Shown in pieces: positions 35,488 to 44,081 of a stretch of DNA of 64,000 bases. A model generated the notes under the pieces. The model did no database searches and was not told the origin of the DNA. It saw nothing but the letters and a program-made list of their open reading frames with translations. Numbering within the stretch: the first letter of the stretch is position 1; the number at the start of each line of letters is the position of its first letter. Where the stretch lies: assembly GCA_016125005.1 (NCBI GenBank), contig WGMQ01000004.1, positions 124,001-188,000 of the forward strand. Reading direction: 5' to 3'. A program made the translations under genes and the position numbers. The stretch comes from a bacterium (lineage in GTDB: Bacteria > Sumerlaeota > Sumerlaeia > SLMS01).

Positions 35488-36468
35488 CTACCCGATGGGG
35501 TCGATCTCGTTCACCAGCGCGATATCGTCGGCGGTGAGGGGGCCAAAGTCGGATGCGGCCACATTGCCGCGTACCTGATCCGGTCGCTTTGCCCCGGGGA
35601 TGGCCAGCGTGCAGGCCGGGTGCGTGATGGCGTAGCGCAGCGCCACCTGGCCCATGGTCTGGTCGGGATAGCGGTCGAAGAGCGGTTTCAGCCGGGCGAT
35701 GCGCGCCAGGTAGCCCTCCAGCTTTTCTGGCGCCAGGTTGAAGCGGCGGTGGTCGTCGTCGCCGAAGCGGGACTCGGGGCCGAACTTGCCGGTCAGGAAT
35801 CCGAAGAGAAGCGGAATACGGACGAGGATGCCGACGCCCTTGGCGATGGCCTTCGGGAAAAGAACCTCCTCGGCGTCGCGCTCCAGAAGGTTGTAGCGGA
35901 TCTGGAGCACGTCGATCAGGTCGCCGTGATCGTCGAGCACGAAGGATTGCTCGGTGTTGCGGAAGGACTGAACGCTGAGGCCCGCGTGGCGGATCTTGCC
36001 CTGCTGTTTCAGGAGTGCGAGTGCCTCCCACGGGTCGTCGCGACGGAGCTTGTCCGTGTCGGGGCTGTGAAGCTGGAGCACGTCGAGGCAATCGACCTTG
36101 AGGCGCTTGAGGCTCTGTTCGACGGCGAAGATGATGTAGTCGCGATCCATGTTCTGGCGCATGGGGCCGTAGCCGACGTCTTCGCTGGTCTTGGCGTAGT
36201 AGAAGTCGGTGCCGGCCTTGGTGGCGACGATGGCGTCGCCCTGGCCGCAGCGCTCGCGAAGGACCTGCTCGATCAGTTCCTCCGAGTGCCCGTAGCCATA
36301 GTTATCCGCCGTGTCGATGAGGGTGACTCCGGCGTCGAGCGCCGCGTGGAGGGCCTGCTTGGACTCCTCGTCATCGGTCGGACCCCAATTGATGCCACCG
36401 ATGGCCCACGAGCCGAATCCGATGGTGGAGACCTTGGGGCCGCGCTGGCCAAGCTGGCGATATTGCAT
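35488..36468 (-). CDS. Aldo/keto reductase
   Basis: A 326-residue (beta/alpha)8 oxidoreductase that reduces carbonyls with NADPH. The catalytic tetrad is visible: Asp in LIDTADNYG, Tyr in the same motif, Lys in IVATKAG, and His in LQLHSPD. The cofactor-binding C-terminal block CTLAIPGAKRPDQVRGN is also present. GGAG lies 8 bases before the ATG. It follows the tRNA-Val locus on the same strand and seems to be transcribed alone. The natural substrate is unknown. Confidence 0.94.
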   Translation of the reverse strand: MQYRQLGQRGPKVSTIGFGSWAIGGINWGPTDDEESKQALHAALDAGVTLIDTADNYGYGHSEELIEQVLRERCGQGDAIVATKAGTDFYYAKTSEDVGYGPMRQNMDRDYIIFAVEQSLKRLKVDCLDVLQLHSPDTDKLRRDDPWEALALLKQQGKIRHAGLSVQSFRNTEQSFVLDDHGDLIDVLQIRYNLLERDAEEVLFPKAIAKGVGILVRIPLLFGFLTGKFGPESRFGDDDHRRFNLAPEKLEGYLARIARLKPLFDRYPDQTMGQVALRYAITHPACTLAIPGAKRPDQVRGNVAASDFGPLTADDIALVNEIDPIG

Positions 36469-36603
36469 GATGCGCTCCGGATGGAGGATGAAGGCTGGAG
36501 CACTATCACGCGAGGCAACAGTGGGGGCAAGCCGCCTTCTTGGGGGTTTGGGCAGCCGAATTCGTGAGAAGGCAGTGCCCGTAGTTTCCTGTCAACGGGA
36601 ACT

Positions 36604-36623
36604 CAAGCGGATTTTTCCGCTTG
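36604..36623. repeat. Perfect hairpin in divergent intergenic region
   Basis: CAAGCGGA-TTTT-TCCGCTTG forms an 8-bp stem with a TTTT loop in the 279-base region between the divergent aldo-keto reductase and glycosyltransferase genes. It could be an operator or an upstream leader structure. Nothing else coding or RNA-like is seen in this region. Confidence 0.4.
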
Positions 36624-36747
36624 CAAGAGAGCCGGGCGGGGGGTGACATGCCGCTCCTGTTGGGGCTGAAAAGGGTGTTAACTGCTTTTGTCAGAGCCAA
36701 TCGGAGACCTTCAGGGAGGTTCGGCGACCTGATTCGCTAGCCAGTGG

Positions 36748-37464
36748 ATGAAGATCGTCGCAACGCTTCCGACCTACAACGAGTCTGAGAATCTCCCTTC
36801 CCTGATCGATGCTTTGTTGAAAGTATCAGGCGCGTTGGAAGTGCTGGTCATCGATGACAATTCGCCCGATGGTACGTGGAAACTCGCGGCGGAAATGGCG
36901 GAGAAGAATCCCCGGATTCATTTGCTCCATCGGGTGAACGAGAAGGGGCGCGGGTCGGCCGGCATTGCCGGATTTCGACGGGCGCTGGATCTCGGGGCAG
37001 ACCTGGTGGTGGAGATGGATGCCGATTGGTCCCACAACCCTCGGTTCCTGGAACCCATGCTGCGCGCGGCGGAGAAGGCAGACGTCGTGATTGGCAGCAG
37101 GCTGGTGAAGGGAGGCGGGGAGACCGGCCGCAGCAAGGTGCGAACCCTGATTACCCAGATGGCCAACCTCTACATCAAGCTTCTCCTCGGGCTGCCGGCG
37201 CGTGACTGCACGTCTGGCTACCGAGTGTTCCGTCGCTGGGTGCTGGAGCGGATTGACTGGGACCAGGTGCGCTCCAACGGCCCGGCCATCGTACAGGAGG
37301 TCCTCGTCGCCGCCCGCGCGATGAAGGCCAGCATTGCCGAAGTACCGATCCTTTTCGAGGAACGGCGCGCGGGAACGTCGACCTTTAACTCCAAAATCAT
37401 GCTCGCTGGGCTGATGGCGCAATGGCGCCTGAGGTTCCGGCCGGCACCGGTGCGAACGCTATGA
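36748..37464 (+). CDS. Polyprenol-phosphate glycosyltransferase (GT2, DPM1-like)
   Basis: A 238-residue GT-A glycosyltransferase that transfers a sugar (usually mannose or glucose) to a polyprenyl phosphate. Motifs: LPTYNESENLPSLI at the N-terminus, VIDDNSPDGTW, the DxD in VEMDADWSHNP, GSRLVKGG, and CTSGYRVFRR. It lacks the C-terminal membrane helices of longer family members, like bacterial Ppm1-type enzymes. There is no good ribosome site directly before the ATG. Its stop overlaps the rsmG start (ATGA). The lipid-linked sugar might feed the GT-C-type membrane protein encoded 1 kb downstream. Confidence 0.9.
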   Translation: MKIVATLPTYNESENLPSLIDALLKVSGALEVLVIDDNSPDGTWKLAAEMAEKNPRIHLLHRVNEKGRGSAGIAGFRRALDLGADLVVEMDADWSHNPRFLEPMLRAAEKADVVIGSRLVKGGGETGRSKVRTLITQMANLYIKLLLGLPARDCTSGYRVFRRWVLERIDWDQVRSNGPAIVQEVLVAARAMKASIAEVPILFEERRAGTSTFNSKIMLAGLMAQWRLRFRPAPVRTL

Positions 37465-38225
37465 TCACTCAACTGCAATCCATTCTGGCCGAGATCGTCG
37501 AACCGATCGGTGGCAACCGGACCGAGGAACTCCTCGACGGCTACACCCGCTTCATCGAGCTGCTTCGGGCCCGCTCCAGGTCCACCAACATCACAGGCTT
37601 TCGCGACCCCAATGACATCGCCGTGAACGTCATCGGCGACGCCCTCGCACCGCTCAGCAACGCCCCCATCGACTATCTCGCCGAGGCTCCCGAGGAATTG
37701 CTCGACGTCGGTACCGGCGCGGGGATCCCCGGCATCGTCTATTCGATCCTTTGGCCCAACACGAACGTGGTGCTTCTTGAGTCGCAGAAGAAGCGCATCG
37801 ACTTCCTCAACGACGCGAAGGAGGAACTCGGCCTGAACAACGTCGAGGTCCTCGAAGGACGCGCCGAGACCCACGCCCATGAGCTTGTCTGGCGCGAGCG
37901 CTTCGACCTGGTGACGAGCCGCGCCGTCGGCCCGCTCCCCATCGCGCTGGAGCTGTGCCTCCCCTTCCTGGCCCTCAACGGCTACTTCCTCACCTACAAG
38001 GGCTCCAACAAGGACAAGGAAGTCGAGCGCGAGATGAAGGACGCCGAGTTCGCCCTCAACAAGCTGGGTGGCGGCCCCATCGAGATGGTTGCCTACAACC
38101 CGACCCCGGGCAGCACCAAGATCACGAACCACTCCCTGTGGAGCAAGAAGACGGGCCTGACGCCGGATCGTTTCCCGCGCAAGGAAGGCATCCCGGCCAA
38201 GCGCCCACTCCGCGGCAGCCGCTAA
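37461..38225 (+). CDS. rsmG: 16S rRNA (guanine527-N7)-methyltransferase
   Basis: Methylates G527 of 16S rRNA using S-adenosylmethionine. The SAM motif LLDVGTGAGIPGIVYSI lies near residues 77-93, followed by VLLESQKKRIDFL and SRAVGPLPIALELCLPFL, all typical of RsmG/GidB. The 254-residue length is slightly long; the end is a basic tail (RKEGIPAKRPLRGSR). The ATG overlaps the glycosyltransferase stop, and a hairpin terminator follows, so the two genes form a unit. The usual neighbours mnmG, parA and parB are absent. Confidence 0.93.
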   Translation: MITQLQSILAEIVEPIGGNRTEELLDGYTRFIELLRARSRSTNITGFRDPNDIAVNVIGDALAPLSNAPIDYLAEAPEELLDVGTGAGIPGIVYSILWPNTNVVLLESQKKRIDFLNDAKEELGLNNVEVLEGRAETHAHELVWRERFDLVTSRAVGPLPIALELCLPFLALNGYFLTYKGSNKDKEVEREMKDAEFALNKLGGGPIEMVAYNPTPGSTKITNHSLWSKKTGLTPDRFPRKEGIPAKRPLRGSR

Positions 38226-38254
38226 GGTCGCCGACGCAGGTCATCGAATCGCAC

Positions 38255-38286
38255 GCGGGCGCCCACTTGGGTGCCCGCTTTGCATT
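38255..38286 (+). terminator. Terminator after rsmG
   Basis: GCGGGCGCCCA pairs with TGGGTGCCCGC (11-bp stem with one G-T pair, loop of 2-3 bases), followed by TTTGCATTT. It lies 30 bases beyond the rsmG stop. Confidence 0.75.
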
Positions 38287-38333
38287 TGCGGCGCCGCGGG
38301 AAGACCGTCTTTCATCCAGACCCGGAGCGCGCC

Positions 38334-39878
38334 ATGTCCCTGAACCGTGACAATCTCCCCATTTCACGCTGGCGTTCGCTGCTGGTGGTGGCGGCGGTCG
38401 CGTGGCTCGCGATGCTTTGCTGGTGGCATCGGCGCGTCGTGATCGATGATCCGTGGATCACCTTCCGTTACGCGCAGAACCTGCTCGGAGGTGATGGGCT
38501 CTGCTTCAATCCCGGCGAGCGGCTTGAGGGATACTCGAACCTGACATGGGTGCTGCTGACGGTGCCCGCTCTCATGGCCCAGATCGAGCCACTTGGCTGG
38601 GCGAGGCTGATGGCGTTCGCGTGCTCCGCGGCGATGATCGCGCTGCTGGTCATCGGATGGCGCCGGTCGAACGATGATTCGATGTCGCGAAGCGCCGTGG
38701 CGGGATTCGCCCTGGCGAGCACCGTCCCGCTCGCCGTCTGGACGATGGGGGGACTGGAGACGGCGCTCCAGAGCTTCCTGCTCCTTGTCTATACACTCAG
38801 CCTTGCCGCATTCCTTGAGCGAGGTTCCACGCTACCCGGGACGATTGCGACCGCGGCGGCGGCGCTACTGGCCATGACGCGACCCGAGGGTTTTGCCTTC
38901 GGCGTCCTGTTGGGTCTTGGGTTGCTGAAGCGGGAAACACGGTTCGCCGCATTCAACGCCATCTCTGCGCTGTTTGTCTGTCTAGCTTTCTATACGACGT
39001 GGCGATACATGTACTTCGGCACCATCGTGGCCAACACGGTGACCGCCAAGGTGGGTGGCTCGCTCTGGCAGCGCGTCTGGACGGGCCTTGTCTATACAGG
39101 GAATTTCTTCGAGGGACCGCTGCTGGTCGTGTTGGTGTTGGCCGGGTTTGCGGTCGTCCGCCGGATGCGGGCTCTACGGAGTCCCTCGCAGTGGACCGGC
39201 GACGTGGCGCTTGTGCGGGTCGCGCACCTGGTGGTCCTCATGCAGGTAGCCTTCTGCATTGCGGTGGGTGGCGACTGGATGCCGGGCGGGCGCTTCCTGG
39301 TCCCGGCACTAGCCCCGCTGTGCCTGTTGATGGCGGTCGCGGTGCGCCGCTGGCCGCTGTTCGTGCGCGGTGTGCTCGTATGCTTTCTCCTGCTGGGCGG
39401 ATTGATCGACGGGCGTGCCGACCGCGAGCTGCGCTGGTATCGCTGGGCGGGACGCGAGTCGGGTGGGCTGGTCACAGCGCCACTGGACGATGTGGGGCGC
39501 TGGCTGGCGGCACACGGCAATCGCGACGATCTGGTGGCGGGACCCGAGGCCGGCGTGATCCCCTATGTGAGCGGGATGCGGTTCCTCGACATGGTGGGAC
39601 TCGTCGACGCCCATGTGGCACAGGTCGAGGGCACCATGCACCACAAGACCGATGCGGACTATATCCTCTCGCGCAAGCCCGACTGGATCGTGCTCACCTT
39701 CTTCGAGCAGGACGGGAAGCTGGTTCCCCCTTGGCCGTCTGATGCGGCCGTCTTTGCCCATCCGGAATTCTCACGTGTCTATACAGAGGCCTATCGCCGT
39801 CCACGGTTCCTCGCCGATGGCGCATGGAACCTGCGCCCGGGCCTAATCGTTGTCTATACGCGGAGCCAGGCCCGATGA
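38334..39878 (+). CDS. GT-C-type membrane glycosyltransferase, putative
   Basis: A 514-residue polytopic membrane protein with about 9-10 hydrophobic segments between residues 15 and 350 and a soluble C-terminal third. The first loop carries DDPWITFRYAQNLLGGDGLCFNPGERLEGYSN, a pattern shared by bacterial GT-C enzymes that use polyprenyl-phosphate sugars (acidic pair DD, then FNPGERVEGY). A lipid-linked donor and a periplasmic active site are therefore likely. The ATG has GGAG 7 bases upstream; an earlier in-frame start lies inside the rsmG terminator. Its stop overlaps the thiL start (ATGA). Several VYT tripeptides here are all written GTC TAT AC. Confidence 0.75.
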   Translation: MSLNRDNLPISRWRSLLVVAAVAWLAMLCWWHRRVVIDDPWITFRYAQNLLGGDGLCFNPGERLEGYSNLTWVLLTVPALMAQIEPLGWARLMAFACSAAMIALLVIGWRRSNDDSMSRSAVAGFALASTVPLAVWTMGGLETALQSFLLLVYTLSLAAFLERGSTLPGTIATAAAALLAMTRPEGFAFGVLLGLGLLKRETRFAAFNAISALFVCLAFYTTWRYMYFGTIVANTVTAKVGGSLWQRVWTGLVYTGNFFEGPLLVVLVLAGFAVVRRMRALRSPSQWTGDVALVRVAHLVVLMQVAFCIAVGGDWMPGGRFLVPALAPLCLLMAVAVRRWPLFVRGVLVCFLLLGGLIDGRADRELRWYRWAGRESGGLVTAPLDDVGRWLAAHGNRDDLVAGPEAGVIPYVSGMRFLDMVGLVDAHVAQVEGTMHHKTDADYILSRKPDWIVLTFFEQDGKLVPPWPSDAAVFAHPEFSRVYTEAYRRPRFLADGAWNLRPGLIVVYTRSQAR

Positions 39879-40864
39879 GCGGCACCATGCGTGACTTGAA
39901 GGAGGGCGGGCTCCTGTCGTTGCTGGGGCCGATGCTGCGGCGCCATACGGCGGGACTTCCCCTCGGCACCGGCGACGACGTGGCCATCACGGGCGACCGT
40001 CTCGTCTGGACCATCGACACAATGGTGGAGGGGACGCACTTCCGTTGGTACGACGATCCGCTCTGCACACCGCAGGCGATTGCGTCGAAGCTGGTGGCCT
40101 CCAACGTGAGCGACCTTTGCAGCAAGGGCGCCACGCCGCTTTGGGCGCTGCTCTCGTTCGGCGTTCCCGCCGACACGCCGGTGGGGCGCATTGCTGGTTT
40201 CTTCGAAGGGCTCGACGCCGCCTGCAATCGTTATGGGCTGCGCCTGCTGGGTGGCGACACGGTGGGGGCGCCACAGTGGTCGCTCACGCTGGCGGTCGTC
40301 GGTCACCTGCCGGAGCCGCTTCCCATTGCCGCGCGTAGCGCCGCGCAGCCGTGCATGTGTGTCTATACAACCGGCTGGCCGGGCGAAAGCGGCGCTGGAT
40401 TCAAGCTGCTGAACCGAACCGCCGCCGAGTTGCACCCCGATGACCGCGCGCAGCTCATCCGCCGTCACCTCGCGCCAGAGGTAGATCCGGCGCTCGGCAG
40501 GCGTCTGGTGGAACGGCTGGCGCCCCTTACCATGATTGATTTGTCGGACGGGCTGGCGAAGGACTGCGGGGAGATTGCCGCTGCCAGTGGCGTTGGTATT
40601 GTCCTGGAGTCGATTCCGGTCTCCGAGGCGCTCGCAGCAGGCGCGGCGGCGCTCGGCGAGGACCCGATCCGGCTGGCGCTGTATGGCGGCGAAGACTACG
40701 AGCTTCTTTTCTGCACGGCGGCCCCGGAGGCGGATGTGCGAGCTGCCGCCGGCGCGACGCCGGTCCATCGCATCGGCTCCGTGATCGAGGGTGCAGGGGT
40801 CTTTCGATCGGTCGATGGGCGGATCGAGCGTCTTTCAGGTGGGGCTTTCGATCACTTCGGCTGA
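39875..40864 (+). CDS. thiL: Thiamine-monophosphate kinase
   Basis: Phosphorylates thiamine monophosphate to the active cofactor thiamine diphosphate. The AIRS/PurM-fold blocks are present: TGDDVAIT, WTIDTMVEGTHF, ASNVSDLCSKGATPLW, RLLGGDTV, MIDLSDGLAKDCGEIA and the C-terminal YGGEDYELLF. The 329-residue length is normal. The start is set by the ATGA overlap with the membrane glycosyltransferase gene. No thiamine (TPP) riboswitch is visible upstream. Confidence 0.95.
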   Translation: MSGTMRDLKEGGLLSLLGPMLRRHTAGLPLGTGDDVAITGDRLVWTIDTMVEGTHFRWYDDPLCTPQAIASKLVASNVSDLCSKGATPLWALLSFGVPADTPVGRIAGFFEGLDAACNRYGLRLLGGDTVGAPQWSLTLAVVGHLPEPLPIAARSAAQPCMCVYTTGWPGESGAGFKLLNRTAAELHPDDRAQLIRRHLAPEVDPALGRRLVERLAPLTMIDLSDGLAKDCGEIAAASGVGIVLESIPVSEALAAGAAALGEDPIRLALYGGEDYELLFCTAAPEADVRAAAGATPVHRIGSVIEGAGVFRSVDGRIERLSGGAFDHFG

Positions 40865-40920
40865 TTCGCGCTGTCTCATTGACCCATCGCCGCGACGTCT
40901 CCCACGATAAACTCGTGAGT

Positions 40921-42537
40921 ATGGATTTTCCTGTCCCGGAGGCCCGTCCCGTGAAGCCGGAAGAAGAGTCGTTGATGGAACTCGCCATGAAGAACCGCCT
41001 GCTGACGCGCAAGCAGGCGGACATGATTCGCGAGGAGTTGGACCTCTTCCCCGGGGAGACCGCCGGGCACCTGCTCCTGCGGCGTCACTATGTGACGGAA
41101 GAGCAACTTGCCGACCTAGAGCAGGCGCTTGGTGGCGGGGCCGCTCCCTCCGAGATCGATCCGGCGGAGATGACGCCCACGCAGGTTGTGATGCAACCGC
41201 GCGCCCAGGCTCCGGCGGCGACACCTCCTGCGCAACGTCCCCAGCCTCCGACGGCACCCGGCGTGGCCCCCTCATCGGGTGCGCCGCGCCAGCTTTCCAT
41301 CGCGGACCTGAAGGCAGGGAACGCTCCCCCGCCGAACATCCGAAACGCCGCGGCGGCCGCTGCCGTGGGTGTGGATCCGCGCGGAGCCCAAGTGGCACCG
41401 CCCGCGGCTGCCGCTCCGGCTCAGCCTGCCCCAGCGCGTCCTGCTCCCACCGCCGCCCAGGCCGCCGCAGGCATGCCGAAAAACCTGGCTGGGTTCCTTC
41501 GCCTCGCGCGACACTGGGGGGCATCGGACCTGCACTTGTCCGTGGGGCGCCCGCCGTTCGTCCGCATCCATGGAACCGTTCGCTACATGGAGATGGAACC
41601 GCTGACTCCGGAACGCGCGAAGGAACTGAACTTTTCGGCACTGACTCCTGAGCAGGCCGCAGAGGCGACCGAGCTCCAGCAACTCGACTTCGCGCTTGAG
41701 ATCCCCGGCGTGGGTCGCCATCGCTGCAACGTCTTCAAGCAGCGCCTCGGTTGGGACGGCGCCTACCGCATCGTGAGTGCGGGGATTCCCACCATCGAAC
41801 AGCTTGGCCTCCCACCTGCGGTGAAGATGTTCACCGAGTATCATCAGGGCCTTGTGATGATCACCGGCTCTGGCGGTGCGGGGAAGACGACCACCGCGGC
41901 GGCGCTCCTAGACATCGTGAACGGGCACCGGCCCGACCACATCATCACGGTGGAGGACCCGATCGAGTACGTGCTCTCGCCCAAGAAATGCCAGGTGACG
42001 CAGCGTGAAGTCGGGCGCCACACGCAGAGCTTCGGCAATGCGCTTCGCGCCGCCCTGCGCGAGGATCCGGACATCATCCTGGTCGGCGAGATGCGCGACA
42101 AGGAAACCACCGCCATCTCCATCAGCGCATCGGAGACGGGCCACTTGGTCTTCTCGACGATGAACACCTCCTCGGCGGCGCGCACCGTGGCGCGCATCGT
42201 CGACTTCTATCCGGTGACCCAGCAGGCGCAGGTGCTCACGATGGTGGCGGAATCGCTTCGTGGCGTCATCACGCAGCAGCTCGTTCCCCGCAAGGATGGC
42301 CGCGGCGCCGCGCTAGCGCCGGAGTTGCTGGTGAACGTCAGCGGCGTCGCCCAGCAGATCAAGGAAGGGAAGACACACATGATCTCCTCCATGATCCAGA
42401 GCGGCAAGAAGTACGGCATGGTCCTGATGGACGAGTCGTTGATGAACCTCGTCAATGGTGGAATCATCAGCGGTCGTGAGGCCTACAAGCGCGCGGCCAA
42501 CAAGATCGGCTTCGAGTCGGTCCGCAACAACGACTAA
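40921..42537 (+). CDS. PilT/PilU-like ATPase with extended N-terminus
   Basis: A 538-residue secretion/retraction ATPase. Residues about 1-60 resemble the GspE/PilB N-terminal helical module (LAMKNRLLTRKQADMI, GHLLLRRHYVTEEQLADLE); about 60-180 is a Pro/Ala/Gln-rich linker; then comes a PilT core: ASDLHLSVGRPPFVRIHG, P-loop GSGGAGKTT (Lys322), Asp box TVEDPIEYVLSPK, Walker B DIILVGEMRD. The usual His box TLHTNSA is TMNTSSA here, so its His is replaced by Asn. No Shine-Dalgarno is clear at the ATG (a GTG two codons earlier is an alternative). It may be an accessory retraction motor; the true PilT-like paralog is 1.5 kb away. Confidence 0.88.
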   Translation: MDFPVPEARPVKPEEESLMELAMKNRLLTRKQADMIREELDLFPGETAGHLLLRRHYVTEEQLADLEQALGGGAAPSEIDPAEMTPTQVVMQPRAQAPAATPPAQRPQPPTAPGVAPSSGAPRQLSIADLKAGNAPPPNIRNAAAAAAVGVDPRGAQVAPPAAAAPAQPAPARPAPTAAQAAAGMPKNLAGFLRLARHWGASDLHLSVGRPPFVRIHGTVRYMEMEPLTPERAKELNFSALTPEQAAEATELQQLDFALEIPGVGRHRCNVFKQRLGWDGAYRIVSAGIPTIEQLGLPPAVKMFTEYHQGLVMITGSGGAGKTTTAAALLDIVNGHRPDHIITVEDPIEYVLSPKKCQVTQREVGRHTQSFGNALRAALREDPDIILVGEMRDKETTAISISASETGHLVFSTMNTSSAARTVARIVDFYPVTQQAQVLTMVAESLRGVITQQLVPRKDGRGAALAPELLVNVSGVAQQIKEGKTHMISSMIQSGKKYGMVLMDESLMNLVNGGIISGREAYKRAANKIGFESVRNND

Positions 42538-42551
42538 GGGGGAGACGGGCA

Positions 42552-44018
42552 ATGAGGCTGGCACTGGCAACAATCGTTGGGATGGCGATCGCGGTCGCCA
42601 TCCCATGCTTGGCGGAACGCGTCGATGCGCCCACCGCCGTAACGGCCGAGAGTGAGACGCTGCAGAAAAATAGCTTCACCCTGCGGGTACTCGACGAGGC
42701 AGGCAAGCCCGTCTCGAAGGCGCGGACCCGTGCTGTATTGACGGCGCGTGGAGGCGGCTGGTGGACGAAGACCCAAATCGGAGAGGCCAACCGAAAGGGC
42801 ATCGCCAAGTTGGAGGTTTCCGAGGGATTGCGGAAGCAAATGGGGATCGATAAGATCGAGCTCTTCGTATCCGCCCCGGAGTACGCCTTCGCCACCTTCA
42901 CCATGACGGCGGCCGAACTGAACGCATCGAAGGTGATCGACGTCAAGTTATCCCGGGGCGAGGTGGGGCGACTGCGCATTGCGGGACCCGATGGGCGTCC
43001 CGTGCCGAGCTCGGCGTCCGTGCTCGTCCAGAGCGGCAATTTACTGGGTCCGCTCTCGTCGAAGGAGAAACCCTTCTCGGTGGCCCCCGCAAAGGCCCAG
43101 GGCGACGGCGGCTTCGCCTTCAATCTGCCACCCGATGCGGAGGATCTATACCTCCTCATCGACGTGCCCGGCATGATCTCGCATTACGCGGAAGGACCGC
43201 TCAAGGCGTCTGACCTGACCGGCCCGCCCTACCAGATCGTGCTTCCGAAGGCCGGCGGTATAGACGTGACGCTGAAGGCCGATCCGCCGATGCCAAAGGA
43301 CGGGCCACCGGTCCTTGCCACTCTCTCGCTTAAGGTTGGCAGGAGATCTCTTTGGATTCCCCGCTCCGGCAGCCCCAGCCACGACAAGCTCGAAGTGAGG
43401 GTCGATCATACCGCGCCCGGGAAGTATAGCCTACTCTATCCCGTCCAAAGCGATGGCCGAAGCACACGCATGGAGACCGAGACGTTGCTGGTCAAGCCAG
43501 GCGAGACGCTGACGCGCGAAATTGTCATCGACCCGACCAAACCAAACGCACCGCCCTCAGAGGACGCCGCCCCACGTGTTGGCGAAGTCGCGCCGGACTT
43601 TGCCCTGACGACTCTCGACGGCACGGGAACCTTTCGTCTCTCCGATTTCCGCGGCAAGATTGTCTATATCGACTTTTGGGCCACCTGGTGCGGTCCATGC
43701 CAGCAGCCGATGGCCGACAATGCAGAGATCTGGAGTCGCCGTTCCGGCGAGTGGAAGGACAAGGTGGTCATCCTGGCCGCCAGTTGCGACAGCGATGCCG
43801 AACAGCTCCGGACCTGGGTGAAGGACAAGGATTGGGGGAGCCTCACCCACGGTCATCTTTCCGACTACGATTCCGTCCGCGACGCATACAGCATCGATGG
43901 CATCCCCACCTGCCTGTTGGTCGATCCCGCGGGAAAGGTTGTCTGGCGCGGTCATCCGGCGAGATACCCGCTGGAACAGGAGATCGACAAGCTGTTGAAG
44001 CCGGAAATCCAGCCATGA
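42552..44018 (+). CDS. TlpA-like thioredoxin with N-terminal beta domains
   Basis: 488 residues. Signal peptide at about 1-21 (ATIVGMAIAVAIPCLA), then two or three beta-sandwich modules (about 40-320) with carboxypeptidase-regulatory-like patterns (LRVLDEAGKPVSKAR; LRIAGPDGRPVPSSA). Residues about 340-480 are a TlpA/ResA-type thioredoxin: VGEVAPDFALTTLDG, then WCGPC at 379-383, and the cis-Pro segment IDGIPTCLLVDPAG. Both active-site cysteines are present, so a periplasmic thiol-disulfide reductase role is likely. It lies between two PilT-type ATPase genes with short spacing (14 and 63 bases), so it may assist pilus or envelope protein folding; that is inference. Confidence 0.88.
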   Translation: MRLALATIVGMAIAVAIPCLAERVDAPTAVTAESETLQKNSFTLRVLDEAGKPVSKARTRAVLTARGGGWWTKTQIGEANRKGIAKLEVSEGLRKQMGIDKIELFVSAPEYAFATFTMTAAELNASKVIDVKLSRGEVGRLRIAGPDGRPVPSSASVLVQSGNLLGPLSSKEKPFSVAPAKAQGDGGFAFNLPPDAEDLYLLIDVPGMISHYAEGPLKASDLTGPPYQIVLPKAGGIDVTLKADPPMPKDGPPVLATLSLKVGRRSLWIPRSGSPSHDKLEVRVDHTAPGKYSLLYPVQSDGRSTRMETETLLVKPGETLTREIVIDPTKPNAPPSEDAAPRVGEVAPDFALTTLDGTGTFRLSDFRGKIVYIDFWATWCGPCQQPMADNAEIWSRRSGEWKDKVVILAASCDSDAEQLRTWVKDKDWGSLTHGHLSDYDSVRDAYSIDGIPTCLLVDPAGKVVWRGHPARYPLEQEIDKLLKPEIQP

Positions 44019-44081
44019 CCCGTCTAGCAATCTATCAAGCTATCAATCTATACACCACCATCCAAGCCGGAGTCCCAGCCA

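Noticed and set aside
36604..36623. Intrinsic terminator
   Set aside because: The stem has no following T-tract and lies between divergent gene starts, so it is listed only as a hairpin.
39875..40864. TPP riboswitch upstream of thiL
   Set aside because: thiL starts inside the previous gene's stop codon and no thi-box consensus is visible.
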